A stretch of DNA of 22,141 bases. Source: Spirochaetales bacterium (GTDB lineage: Bacteria; Spirochaetota; Spirochaetia; JAGLYY01). The translations under genes and the position numbers were made by a program. The stretch is from NCBI GenBank assembly GCA_023131935.1, contig JAGLYY010000163.1:1-22141 (forward strand), read 5' to 3'. Positions within the stretch are counted from its first letter, which is position 1. Each line of letters opens with the position of its first letter. Positions 14,582 to 22,141 of the stretch are shown one piece after another. A model generated the notes under the pieces. The model did not search any database, was not told where the DNA came from, and saw only the letters and a program-made list of their open reading frames with translations.

Positions 14582-17500
14582 CTACGAGAGTAGCATCGAA
14601 AGACGCTCCCGGATAAACTCGCTCTTTTCATGGAGCCCTATCGCCCCGGTCTGCATCAGGAGAATATTAGGCCGGTCTGGATCGAGAAGGACACTTCCTC
14701 CCGACTCACGGATCAACCGGAGTACCCGGTCTACCGATATTGCAGATACTTTACCGAACTCAATCTCTATCCGCCCTTTTCGCTCTTTGAGGCTCTGAAT
14801 GTGAAGCTTATGGCATACTATCTTCACCTCCGCAATGGACAGGAGACTCGCTACTTCATCCGGCATGGGCCCATAACGATCAATTAATTCCGAGTGCAGA
14901 TGTGATAACTCCCCATCCGTTTGTATGGCCGCTATCTTTTTATAGACCTCCATCTTCTTTGTCGAATCCCGGATGTATTGATCAGGGATATAGCCGGAAT
15001 AATCGAGCTCCAGGTAAACCTCTGGGATGACCTCTTTTTCTTTCTCGCTTTTCTCATTGATGGCCTGATCCAGGAGTCGTATATACATGTCAAACCCGAC
15101 AGAAAGGATATCCCCGCTCTGCTGCCTGCCCAGGAGATTTCCGGCCCCCCTAACCTCAAGATCTTTCAGGGCAATCTTGAATCCCGATCCCAGATCGGTG
15201 TGATCTGATATGATCTGGAGCCGCTTCATGGCGATCTCTGACAATGCCCGTTGCTCCGGATACAGGAGATAGGCGTATGCGATTCTATCGGAGCGTCCGA
15301 CCCTGCCCCGAAGCTGGTAGAGTTGGGAGATACCGTATATATCCGCCCGGTCGATAAGGATGGTGTTTACATTTGGGATATCGATTCCGTTCTCGATAAT
15401 CGTTGTTGCCACAAGAACCTGGAAGGAACCCTGAATGAAGCGGTGCATGATATCCTCTATCTGTCGGGCACCCATCTGCCCATGGACAATTTCAATAAAA
15501 ACTTCGGGGATCATTTTCCGGAGAAAAAGCTGCACATCTTCCAGGGTCTCTACTCTGTTATGGAGATAGAAAACCTGCCCTTCCCGTTCAACCTCCCTGC
15601 GTATAGCTTCAACAATAACTTCATCACTGAACTCACGGATGAAGGTCTCGATAGGGCGCCGGGTGCTCGGTGGAGTAGCAAGGAGTGAAATGTCCCGTAT
15701 CTTCAGCATGGACATGTGGAGGGTCCGCGGGATAGGAGTTGCCGACAGGGTAAGACAATCAACATTAAGCTTCAACTCCTTGAGCCGCTCCTTGTCTTTC
15801 ACTCCAAAACGTTGTTCCTCATCTACTACCAGAAGGCCAAGATTCTTAAATTGTACATCTTTCTGCAGAAGTCTGTGGGTTCCTAGGAGGATGTCCAGCT
15901 CTCCGTCAGCAAGTTTTTTAATCAAGTCTTTCTGACTTTTTTTGGGTACAAATCTACTGACCATGCCTATCTTCACAGGATAGCGATTAAAACGTTCCTC
16001 GAAGTTTTCGTAATGCTGTTCGGTTAGAATAGTAGTGGGCGCGAGAATGGCTACCTGTCTGCCTCCCATGACCGCTTTAAAGGCAGCACGCATTGCCACC
16101 TCTGTTTTTCCATATCCCACATCACCGCAGATCAACCTGTCCATCGGCCTGCCGCTTTCCATGTCCTGTTTCACATCCCGGATACAATGAAGCTGGTCCT
16201 CGGTTTCCTGAAAGGGAAAGGCCGCCTCAAACTCTAATTGCCAATCGTCGTCCTTTGGGAAGGGATAACCCTTTGCTTTTTTCCTTTTCGCGTAGAGAGA
16301 TATCAGCATATCCGCTAGATCTTCAACCGATTTCCGTACTCTGTTCTTCCTTTTCTCCCACGCCTTCCCTCCAATCAAGTCCAGCCGGGGTGCGCGTCCC
16401 TCATGGCCAATATACCGTTGTACAAGGTTAACCTGCTCGATGGGTATGAAGATATTTTCCTCATCAGCATATTCCAGTTTGATATAATCCCGTTCAGTCC
16501 CAGCCGCCTTGATCCGTTCAATACCGAGGAACCTCCCGATACCATAATTCACATGCACAACGAAATCCCCGGGAGACAACTCGACGAAGGTATCTATCGC
16601 TTTACTTCGGGCTTTTTTCACCGATGCGGGAATTCTTTTCCTTCTACCGAATATTTCACTCTCAGCTATTGCTATGATCTGCTGATCAGGCAGACTGAAG
16701 CCTTCACTTATTCCTACAGGAAGTACACGGATGTCGAAATCTCTTAACAGGTTCGCAATGCGCCCTGCCTGGGACTCTGATTCAGCAAAAATCGTAACTT
16801 CATAACCGGATTCGATAAGAGAGGTAAGTTCTTCCCGGAAGTAGAACATGTTTCCAAAAAATGAACGGGGTCCCTGGAAAGAGTATTCAATTCCCTTATC
16901 ATCAGGATTCTTTATCGAGGGAAAAGATATCTTCCTCTCGATTCCCTGAATAAGTGATTCCGCAGAAAGGAGGATCTCCCCAGGTTTCGGTAGAAGGGAT
17001 TGTTCTTTTTTTGCATAAAGCTCATGGATCTCTTTTCTTACCGATTCGGCGGTTGATAAAAGCCTTTCCTCCTCAATAAGAACAACTGTTGTATCTTTTC
17101 CTATATACTCAAGGATGCTTTCAGTAGATGTAAAACTCAAGGGAAAAAAGAGTTCTTCATGAGGCATAACCCGTTTCTCCGCAAGCTCTGCAAGCAGAGA
17201 GGAAAAATCATTCCCGGATTTCTCTTTGAAAAATGTAGATAAACCCTCAATTCTTTCCTCTGTCCAGATGAACTCCTTTACCGGATAAATAGTAACGGTT
17301 TCCACCTTTTCTATGGAATCTGAGGAACTCTGGGTAATCGGATTAAACCGCCGGATCTCCTCAACGATATCGAATTCGAAGATTATCCTGACAGCTTCAT
17401 CAAACCCATGAAGAAAAATATCAAGGACTTCGCCCCTGAGCGCGAATTCCCCCGGAACACTGACTGTAGGGACCCGTAAATACCCATATCCACCGAGTAG

Positions 17501-17974
17501 TTCTTCTAAATACACTGGATCGATTTCCTGACCCTTTGATATAGTAATAAACAGATTCTTTAGAAAATCTCGTGGAGGGAGCGGCTGAAGCAGGCTCCGT
17601 ATGGGTATAATTGTAAATTGATAATCCTTTTGCAGGATTTTCATCAGCTGTTTAACCCGTTCGCCAAGCACCGCCGCTTGAGGTTCAACCCCGCTATAGG
17701 TAATGGTACCGTAACCCGGAAAAATCGAGGCTTCACAATGGAGGTGATCAAGATCGCGATAAAGGCTATTTGCCTCCCGCTCTGTGGGGGTAATAACCAA
17801 ATACCTTCCCCCAACTGATAGATTCAGCTCAGCAAGAAGAAGACTACGAAGTACTCCCTGGGGCCCGTCTATCCTTATAGGGAAGCCCTTGGTCCTGAAA
17901 CGTGTCAGGAGCTCCTTATGCGGCCGGTAATCCTTTAGAGAATCTCTGATTGAATTAAGAAATTGCGCTATCAT
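14582..17974 (-). CDS. mfd: Transcription-repair coupling factor
   Basis: Mfd removes RNA polymerase stalled at DNA damage and recruits UvrA to start nucleotide excision repair. At 1130 residues it is full length. Domains in order are a UvrB-like N-terminal region (RIDGPQGVLRSLLLAEL, VSVPGEFALRGEVLDIF), an RNA-polymerase-interacting CarD-like domain near 475-530 (GDFVVHVNYGIGRFLG), and the RecG-like motor with Walker A GDVGYGKTEVAM (Lys623), DEEQ (718-721), TLSATPIPRTL and the helicase motif RGRVGRSDR. The C-terminal TRCF domain (DLEVRGAGNLLG, then ELIDRYGPMPDEV) completes it. It is divergent from the exported-protein/PilZ pair and is followed by trmB. The start ATG has no obvious ribosome site but fits the family N-terminus. 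Confidence 0.97.
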   Translation of the reverse strand: MIAQFLNSIRDSLKDYRPHKELLTRFRTKGFPIRIDGPQGVLRSLLLAELNLSVGGRYLVITPTEREANSLYRDLDHLHCEASIFPGYGTITYSGVEPQAAVLGERVKQLMKILQKDYQFTIIPIRSLLQPLPPRDFLKNLFITISKGQEIDPVYLEELLGGYGYLRVPTVSVPGEFALRGEVLDIFLHGFDEAVRIIFEFDIVEEIRRFNPITQSSSDSIEKVETVTIYPVKEFIWTEERIEGLSTFFKEKSGNDFSSLLAELAEKRVMPHEELFFPLSFTSTESILEYIGKDTTVVLIEEERLLSTAESVRKEIHELYAKKEQSLLPKPGEILLSAESLIQGIERKISFPSIKNPDDKGIEYSFQGPRSFFGNMFYFREELTSLIESGYEVTIFAESESQAGRIANLLRDFDIRVLPVGISEGFSLPDQQIIAIAESEIFGRRKRIPASVKKARSKAIDTFVELSPGDFVVHVNYGIGRFLGIERIKAAGTERDYIKLEYADEENIFIPIEQVNLVQRYIGHEGRAPRLDLIGGKAWEKRKNRVRKSVEDLADMLISLYAKRKKAKGYPFPKDDDWQLEFEAAFPFQETEDQLHCIRDVKQDMESGRPMDRLICGDVGYGKTEVAMRAAFKAVMGGRQVAILAPTTILTEQHYENFEERFNRYPVKIGMVSRFVPKKSQKDLIKKLADGELDILLGTHRLLQKDVQFKNLGLLVVDEEQRFGVKDKERLKELKLNVDCLTLSATPIPRTLHMSMLKIRDISLLATPPSTRRPIETFIREFSDEVIVEAIRREVEREGQVFYLHNRVETLEDVQLFLRKMIPEVFIEIVHGQMGARQIEDIMHRFIQGSFQVLVATTIIENGIDIPNVNTILIDRADIYGISQLYQLRGRVGRSDRIAYAYLLYPEQRALSEIAMKRLQIISDHTDLGSGFKIALKDLEVRGAGNLLGRQQSGDILSVGFDMYIRLLDQAINEKSEKEKEVIPEVYLELDYSGYIPDQYIRDSTKKMEVYKKIAAIQTDGELSHLHSELIDRYGPMPDEVASLLSIAEVKIVCHKLHIQSLKERKGRIEIEFGKVSAISVDRVLRLIRESGGSVLLDPDRPNILLMQTGAIGLHEKSEFIRERLSMLLS

Positions 17975-18087
17975 AATTTGTAAAATGACTTTAACATAGA
18001 GTGGGTGTAACCGTAAACATTTGTGAATAATAATAAGGTTAAGAGATATTATTCCGAAGATAAAAATGGGTGATTGGAGTTAATGTT

Positions 18088-19023
18088 TTGAAGAGATTTT
18101 TTATTATTATAAGCTTGTTTTTTTTCATATTGTCTTCCGCTGGCTCACTTGACAGCGGAGTTTCCATGACAATTCGATACTTCGATAAAGAGTTATATTT
18201 TCCCGGACAACCGATTCAGCTTAAGATTGACATTACAAATAATGGCACTGAACCATTTCGGTTCAAACTTGCTAACTTACGTGTACACAGCTTCAATTTC
18301 TCCGTAAGAACGCTTACGAATACCCCCCTTCGGCCTTCAGACTTTTTTACTATTTTGCATAATTCACAGGAACCGGTGTTTTATCGTGAGATTGTTCTCG
18401 ATAGTGGTGAATCCTTTTCTATCATTGAAGATTTTACCGATTATATAGAACCTCTCAATCCTGGCATTTATGTCATCCAGGGGCACTTTTTCCCGGAACT
18501 TGATCATAATGATTTGAGAATATCCTCAAATATTATACAGCTTTCTGTACGCCCGACTTTGGGGACAACAGCGGTACAGGATAGAATTGATGTAGAGACG
18601 GGGGAGATTCTAAAAAGAGCAGATCTTTCCCCTGACAAAGTTGTAGAGTGGACCCTTAAAGCGAGACAAATGGAAGATTGGAATAAGTTTTTCCTCTATC
18701 TCGACCTGGAAAGCCTTTTTGTGCGATATGCCGATCGTGAAAACCAATACCGAAATGCTTCGGATGATCTACAGAGACAGCTGCTCAAAAAATACCGGGA
18801 TGACCTTGAAAATCGAAGAATTGATTCTGCTATTGTTACGATACCTGATAGCTTCACTATCGTGAGAACTGAGTACACCGCGCAGAGAGGAAGGGTGATT
18901 GTCGATTTACGGTTCAGATATACCGATTATTTTGAACTGAAACGATATAGCTACGATCTCCTGAAACGTGATAATATCTGGGTGATACACAATTATTCTG
19001 TAGAGAATCGTGGAACCGAATAA
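18088..19023 (+). CDS. Exported protein of unknown function, upstream partner of PilZ gene
   Basis: Not recognised. About 311 residues start with a signal peptide (KRFFIIISLFFFILSSAGS). Residues about 25-175 are beta-rich and look like an immunoglobulin-type fold (MTIRYFDKELYFPGQPIQL, DITNNGTEPFRFKLANL). The rest is mixed and could be an NTF2-like domain, with helices about 195-245 followed by strands ending in NIWVIHNYSVE. I chose the TTG at 18088 because GGAG (18076-18079) lies 8 nt upstream and it puts the signal peptide at the N-terminus; an in-frame GTG at 18070 is the alternative. Its stop is directly followed by the ATG of the PilZ gene with no gap, so the two are almost certainly one operon. 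It may carry out a periplasmic task tied to c-di-GMP control, but that is guesswork. Confidence 0.72.
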   Translation: MKRFFIIISLFFFILSSAGSLDSGVSMTIRYFDKELYFPGQPIQLKIDITNNGTEPFRFKLANLRVHSFNFSVRTLTNTPLRPSDFFTILHNSQEPVFYREIVLDSGESFSIIEDFTDYIEPLNPGIYVIQGHFFPELDHNDLRISSNIIQLSVRPTLGTTAVQDRIDVETGEILKRADLSPDKVVEWTLKARQMEDWNKFFLYLDLESLFVRYADRENQYRNASDDLQRQLLKKYRDDLENRRIDSAIVTIPDSFTIVRTEYTAQRGRVIVDLRFRYTDYFELKRYSYDLLKRDNIWVIHNYSVENRGTE

Positions 19024-19764
19024 ATGAAGATATTACTCATCGCTCAAAAAAGCAGTACCCGGGAGATACTGAACCACTACCTGAAACCCCGTGGTTTTGA
19101 ATTCATACATTATCAAAATCCAATTAAAGCTATGGACAATATCGAAGAGGTTGAACCTGATCTGGTCCTGTTCAGTGCCGAGGATTTTCCTCGGCACTGG
19201 AAGCCATTTATCCGGCTGCTCCGCGATTTCAGAAGCAAGGAGGAAACCGTTTTTATCCTTCTTAAAGGTGACGTTTTTCCCTTTGAAGAGGCCGCGAAAG
19301 CCAGCTATCTTGGAGTTAACGGTATCCTGAAGGAGGCTCTGCATGATAAACAGGAACTCCTGCACCTTGAAGACCTCTTTAGCCGGTATAACGTTATTAA
19401 AGAACATCGGGACACCCTTCGTTATATACCAAAAGCGGTAGATGAAATCGAGTTTATTTTCACGAAACCAAACAGTCCAAAACTTATTACAGGAAAAATC
19501 CTCGATTTTTCCCTCGAAGGTTTAAGTTTCCTGCCGGACAACCCACAATTGACCGGAGACATCGCGGAAGGAATTGACGTACCCCACTGTTCGTTTCGAA
19601 TCGGTAAACATATCCTTTCTGTTACCTGTAGAATCATTCGTAATAGCCAGTTACTTGTGTTTAAATTCATGAATTTGCAAAGAAAAGAAAGAAACTATTT
19701 TATCGATTACATTCAGAAACGCTCCCAACGGGAATTAGAGGAAATCCTTCATCCTGCGGAATGA
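19024..19764 (+). CDS. Degenerate receiver plus PilZ domain protein (c-di-GMP effector)
   Basis: This 246-residue cytoplasmic protein has two domains. Residues 1-120 have the strand/helix pattern of a response-regulator receiver (MKILLIAQKS, PDLVLFSAEDFP, GVNGILKEAL). The acidic pocket is replaced by Ala7-Gln8 and the phospho-accepting Asp by Ser51, so it should not be phosphorylated. Residues 125-240 are a PilZ domain with both c-di-GMP-binding motifs intact: R129-DTL-R133 and D161-FSLE-G166. It should therefore bind c-di-GMP and pass the signal through protein contacts. It begins immediately after the stop of an exported-protein gene. The TPR-GAF-GGDEF cyclase in this window is one possible source of ligand. 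A dedicated partner cannot be named. Confidence 0.82.
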   Translation: MKILLIAQKSSTREILNHYLKPRGFEFIHYQNPIKAMDNIEEVEPDLVLFSAEDFPRHWKPFIRLLRDFRSKEETVFILLKGDVFPFEEAAKASYLGVNGILKEALHDKQELLHLEDLFSRYNVIKEHRDTLRYIPKAVDEIEFIFTKPNSPKLITGKILDFSLEGLSFLPDNPQLTGDIAEGIDVPHCSFRIGKHILSVTCRIIRNSQLLVFKFMNLQRKERNYFIDYIQKRSQRELEEILHPAE

Positions 19765-19768
19765 ATTC

Positions 19769-19797
19769 TTGACAACAGAGCACCTCCTCAATATACA
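19769..19797 (+). promoter_or_regulatory. Promoter for small protein/AmrS operon
   Basis: TTGACA (19769-19774) and TATACA (19792-19797) are separated by exactly 17 nt, beginning 4 nt after the PilZ gene stop. Transcription would start close to the G-rich ribosome site GGGGGAGG (19803-19810), giving a very short leader of about 14 nt before the ATG at 19818. Confidence 0.7.
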
Positions 19798-19817
19798 ATG
19801 AAGGGGGAGGCACAGTG

Positions 19818-20195
19818 ATGAGTGTAAGGAAATATCTTGAAACCGCGGCATTACATTCAATAATAAGGTATGATACCCATCCGGACCTGGAAAAAGAGTG
19901 TATATCATTTACCGGGGCGCCCCGGAAACACCCTTATGATAAAGATAAAATTCTTCTTCTTACCGAACCTTTAACTGCTAATATGGTTTTCTATGAGTTC
20001 ACGATTACCAATATTTTGCATGTTGAAGATTTATCGAGCATTGTCACTGAACATGGTGAAGTTTTTGCCATGGCACAAATCTGGGTGAAGAGGGGCAGTA
20101 TCGGGATGAAATTTGAACCGTTTGAGGTTGATAATCCCCTGCACTTTCCGAAGGATAAGGATTTCTATCGTCACGTTATGGCAGAAAAACGGTGA
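19818..20195 (+). CDS. Small conserved-looking protein coupled to AmrS
   Basis: Function not recognised. The product is 125 residues, soluble, with no signal peptide or membrane span. It has a mixed alpha/beta composition: an N-terminal helix (RKYLETAALHSIIRY), a basic turn (FTGAPRKHPYDKDK), several beta strands (ILLLTEPLTANMVFYEFTI, FAMAQIWVKRGSIGMKFEPF) and a charged tail. The start ATG (19818) sits 7 nt after GGGGGAGG; a GTG one codon earlier is less likely. Its stop overlaps the GTG start of the radical SAM gene as GTGA, so the two proteins are made from one message and probably in fixed ratio. It is not the AMMECR1-type AmrA protein usually linked with AmrS; a substrate-binding or metabolic role is possible but unproven. 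Confidence 0.7.
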   Translation: MSVRKYLETAALHSIIRYDTHPDLEKECISFTGAPRKHPYDKDKILLLTEPLTANMVFYEFTITNILHVEDLSSIVTEHGEVFAMAQIWVKRGSIGMKFEPFEVDNPLHFPKDKDFYRHVMAEKR

Positions 20196-21166
20196 GCTAT
20201 ATTCATTCCGAAGGTAATTATCTCATTTGTGACCTCTGCTTCCATGAATGCCGTATAAACGAAGGTGAACATGGTTTTTGTGCCGTTCGTTTCAATGAGC
20301 AGGGTGCCCTCTCGCTACCTCATTACGGACGTCTCTCCGCCGTAGCCATAGATCCTATCGAGAAAAAACCCCTCTATCATTTCCACCCGGGCAAAGAAAT
20401 CCTGTCTATTGGCTTTTACGGCTGCTCATATCGATGTCCCTTTTGTCAGAACTACCATATTTCACAGAATGTTGATGAAAGGAGTAAAATATATACCCCC
20501 GAAGAGGTTATTAACCTTTGTGAAAATTACTCATCTTTCGGAATTGCGTATACCTATAATGAACCAACAATACACTTTGAGTTCATAATGGATTGTTCCA
20601 CCCTTGCGCGTCAAAAAGGATTAAAAAACGTTCTTGTTTCAAATGGAAACTTGAAAGCCGCGCCTGCCAGGGAACTATTAAGGGTTATTGATGGAGCAAA
20701 TATTGACCTGAAGTCCTTCAATACTGATTTTTACCGGAAAGAGGTACAGGGGGACCTGGAGACTGTCCTGTCGTTTATCGAAATCGCTTCCGAGGAAACC
20801 GCACTTGAAATAACAACGCTGGTGATTCCCGGCAAAACCGATTCACCGGAGGAAATCAGAGAGATAAGCAGGTTCATTGCAAACCTTAACACGGATATCC
20901 CCTTTCATCTTTCCTGTTATTTCCCCCATTATAAATACACCCTGCCGCCGACAGAAAGCCGTATAGTCCTTGAATTGGCAGATATCGCGCGGGAGTCTCT
21001 TCACTATGTCTATCCGGGAAATGTTGGTCATATCGAAACGAACACTTATTGTCCCGCATGCTCGAATCTGCTCATCCAGAGAAAGGGATACAACACCCGT
21101 ATTATGGGTATACAAAAGGGCAAGTGTGCTTCCTGCGGCTCTCCGGTCGCGGTAGTTTTGGACTAA
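20192..21166 (+). CDS. amrS: AmrS-like radical SAM enzyme
   Basis: This 324-residue radical S-adenosylmethionine enzyme resembles AmrS of the AmmeMemoRadiSam group and relatives of pyruvate formate-lyase activase. An N-terminal Cys cluster (C13, C16, C20, C30 in ICDLCFHECRINEGEHGFC) comes first, then the iron-sulfur motif C78-x3-C82-x2-C85 (GCSYRCPFCQN), then AYTYNEPTIHFE, VSNGN and NIDLKSF typical of the family. The C-terminus has a zinc-ribbon pair CPAC (287-290) and CASC (312-315). The reaction of this family is not established. The GTG start overlaps the upstream gene's TGA. The usual AmrA and AmrB (Memo) genes are not in this window, so the link to that system rests on protein resemblance only. 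Confidence 0.85.
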   Translation: MSYIHSEGNYLICDLCFHECRINEGEHGFCAVRFNEQGALSLPHYGRLSAVAIDPIEKKPLYHFHPGKEILSIGFYGCSYRCPFCQNYHISQNVDERSKIYTPEEVINLCENYSSFGIAYTYNEPTIHFEFIMDCSTLARQKGLKNVLVSNGNLKAAPARELLRVIDGANIDLKSFNTDFYRKEVQGDLETVLSFIEIASEETALEITTLVIPGKTDSPEEIREISRFIANLNTDIPFHLSCYFPHYKYTLPPTESRIVLELADIARESLHYVYPGNVGHIETNTYCPACSNLLIQRKGYNTRIMGIQKGKCASCGSPVAVVLD

Positions 21167-21184
21167 ATTTTTGTCTTAATCCCG

Positions 21185-21213
21185 TTGACAGAATCATGGA
21201 AAATCGCTATCTT
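21185..21213 (+). promoter_or_regulatory. Promoter for tRNA-Asn
   Basis: TTGACA (21185-21190) and TATCTT (21208-21213) are separated by 17 nt, with the tRNA 5' end 20 nt after the -10. This is a clean stable-RNA promoter, 18 nt after the AmrS stop. Confidence 0.75.
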
Positions 21214-21232
21214 ACACGAGTCTTAAAGATAT

Positions 21233-21305
21233 TCCCCTGTAGCTCAGTTGGTAGAGCGGGTGACTGTTAATCACCATGTCGTTGGTTCGAGTCCAGCCGG
21301 GGGAG
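21233..21305 (+). tRNA. tRNA-Asn (anticodon GTT)
   Basis: This is a full cloverleaf. Acceptor TCCCCTG pairs with CGGGGGA (one G-T pair). The D-arm contains AGCTCAGTTGGTAGAGC, the anticodon stem GGTGA/TCACC encloses loop CTGTTAA (anticodon GTT, asparagine), and the T-arm contains GTTGGTTCGAGTCCAGC. The discriminator is G at 21305. CCA is not encoded (the next bases are CTA). The following bases are the stop codon of a convergent gene, with no visible terminator between. Confidence 0.96.
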
Positions 21306-21851
21306 CTACCGATCATTCGGAGGGTCTTCCGTCTTATTGGAAAGGTTTTGCATGAACTTTGAAACCTGATCGAGACCGCTTTTCAACCCTTCCTCAGCAA
21401 GTTCCACGATATTGGTTACAGTTTCCTTTACATCATCGCTTTTTTTATTTTCCTGCGCATCTTCGATATTTTGTTTCAAATTATCCACAAGATCTTCGAG
21501 GTCCTCTTTGATGTCCCTTTTCCCCGTGGCAAGGTCCCCAAGGTTCTTCAGAGTGCTGGCAATATCCGGTCTGCCAGTGTAAAGCGCTTCCCGTAACTGG
21601 TTCCGGTAAATTTGAGATAAGCCTGGATAATCTCTAAAAACCCATATAAGGATTGTACGCAGGAAGATTACCCTGTCCTTTTCTCCCCGTTTTTCTTTTA
21701 TCTCTTCAAGAATAGCCTGAACCAACAATCCCGCGATTTCATGCTTATAATTATCTTCCTCATCCCATTCCTTCAATATTGCTGTTACAGCCAGGTAATT
21801 TTCTTTTTCTATAAGCTGTTCAATGTATTCACGGGTAAATTTCTCTTTCAT
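21306..21851 (-). CDS. Helical hypothetical protein
   Basis: Not recognised. The product has 181 residues and is almost wholly helical and highly charged, with no signal peptide. A hydrophobic patch lies around residues 60-70 (DRVIFLRTILIWVF), and the C-terminal third (KRDIKEDLEDLVDNLKQNI and onward) looks like an amphipathic coiled coil. I chose the ATG at 21851 because a perfect GGAGGT (21861-21866 on the plus strand as ACCTCC) lies 9 nt upstream; an ATG seven codons earlier overlaps that site. The stop codon lies directly against the 3' end of tRNA-Asn, on the opposite strand. There is no clear link to neighbours. Confidence 0.7.
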   Translation of the reverse strand: MKEKFTREYIEQLIEKENYLAVTAILKEWDEEDNYKHEIAGLLVQAILEEIKEKRGEKDRVIFLRTILIWVFRDYPGLSQIYRNQLREALYTGRPDIASTLKNLGDLATGKRDIKEDLEDLVDNLKQNIEDAQENKKSDDVKETVTNIVELAEEGLKSGLDQVSKFMQNLSNKTEDPPNDR

Positions 21852-21961
21852 GTTCCCATTACCTCCATCCATGTATCAAAATATAACTCTCTTTTTTGCA
21901 GGGGCACAGTAAAATCAATAAAAAGGATTGAGAACATTTGGAATATTTTCCACTTTTTTCT

Positions 21962-22141
21962 TTATAAAGTTGTACTCTCACGCTCAATGAGTATGGTATC
22001 AACAATGAAATGGTTCGCTGTTAATTCTTCATGCTCGAGAATATCAATAATAAGCTTACCTGCTCGATATCCGAGTTTATCCGGATTAATATCAACAGTT
22101 GTGAGAGTAGGGCTCTGAACAGAACTCTGGAGAGTGTTATT
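21962..22141 (-). CDS. LacI-family transcriptional regulator, C-terminal end (partial)
   Basis: The gene enters from the right edge and only its last 59 residues are in the window. Reading inward: LTTVDINPDKLGYRAGKLII, then IDTILIERESTTL and a TAA stop. Leu-Thr-Thr-Val followed by Leu-Gly-x-x-Ala-x-x-Leu-Ile and a final Leu-Ile-Glu-Arg-Glu-Ser-Thr is the typical C-terminus of LacI/GalR sugar-responsive repressors, part of the periplasmic-binding-protein-like effector domain. The DNA-binding domain and effector cannot be judged. About 110 nt without a gene separate it from the helical hypothetical gene. Confidence 0.82.
   Translation of the reverse strand, partial: NNTLQSSVQSPTLTTVDINPDKLGYRAGKLIIDILEHEELTANHFIVDTILIERESTTL

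Noticed and set aside
14539..14631. Longer TrmB start overlapping the end of mfd
   Set aside because: The added residues do not fit the TrmB N-terminus, which begins at the ATG at 14538.
16093..16747. Plus-strand frames inside mfd
   Set aside because: Antisense shadows of a full-length mfd coding sequence.

Overview
The window looks like ordinary chromosome from a spirochaete, most likely a free-living or marine member of the Spirochaetales. This is inferred, not proven. The basis is a divergent EF-G that resembles the spirochaete/planctomycete/mitochondrial recycling type, the PdxS/PdxT route to vitamin B6, several secreted or helical proteins I cannot place elsewhere, and sigma70-like promoters with TTGACA -35 boxes. 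By eye the base composition is moderate, with no obvious island of foreign composition apart from the left end.

Left end (1-1236): almost non-coding. It holds one short coiled-coil membrane gene bracketed by two related copies of a low-complexity repeat unit (GCGGCC-TTAGCGC, TCTTCTTCCTC and CTCTGTGGCAAA motifs). A partial third copy ends in a C-rich tandem array whose minus strand is a textbook G-quadruplex pattern. This is the most accessory-looking part of the window.

Middle left (1237-6016): a pentapeptide-repeat protein with a small N-terminal Cys/His cluster overlaps a metallo-beta-lactamase-fold hydrolase. These converge on a minus-strand run of yggS, a small membrane protein and an RluD-type pseudouridine synthase, joined by 4-base ATGA overlaps. 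Divergent from yggS is the pdxS-pdxT operon, so PLP synthesis and PLP homeostasis sit back to back around one 148-bp promoter region.

Centre (6005-12850): a cytoplasmic TPR-GAF-GGDEF diguanylate cyclase on the minus strand, then tRNA-Val with a strong terminator. Two different EF-G paralogues follow in tandem. The first lacks the domain IV tip motif and looks like a ribosome-recycling EF-G2. The second keeps that motif but has a degenerate G4 motif, and it has its own near-consensus promoter and terminator.

Right (12911-22141): a secreted FecR/TPR protein converges on trmB and mfd. Divergent from mfd is an exported protein gene followed immediately by a degenerate-receiver/PilZ protein, a likely c-di-GMP effector. 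Then come a small unrecognised protein translationally coupled to an AmrS-like radical SAM enzyme, tRNA-Asn with a clean promoter, a helical hypothetical protein abutting the tRNA, and the C-terminal end of a LacI-family regulator cut off by the window edge.

Two c-di-GMP proteins (GGDEF and PilZ) lie in one 14-kb stretch. No phage, CRISPR, transposase or plasmid genes were seen. The most intriguing items are the repeat-flanked cassette, the coupled small protein/AmrS pair, the EF-G pair and the shared divergent promoter at pdxS/yggS.
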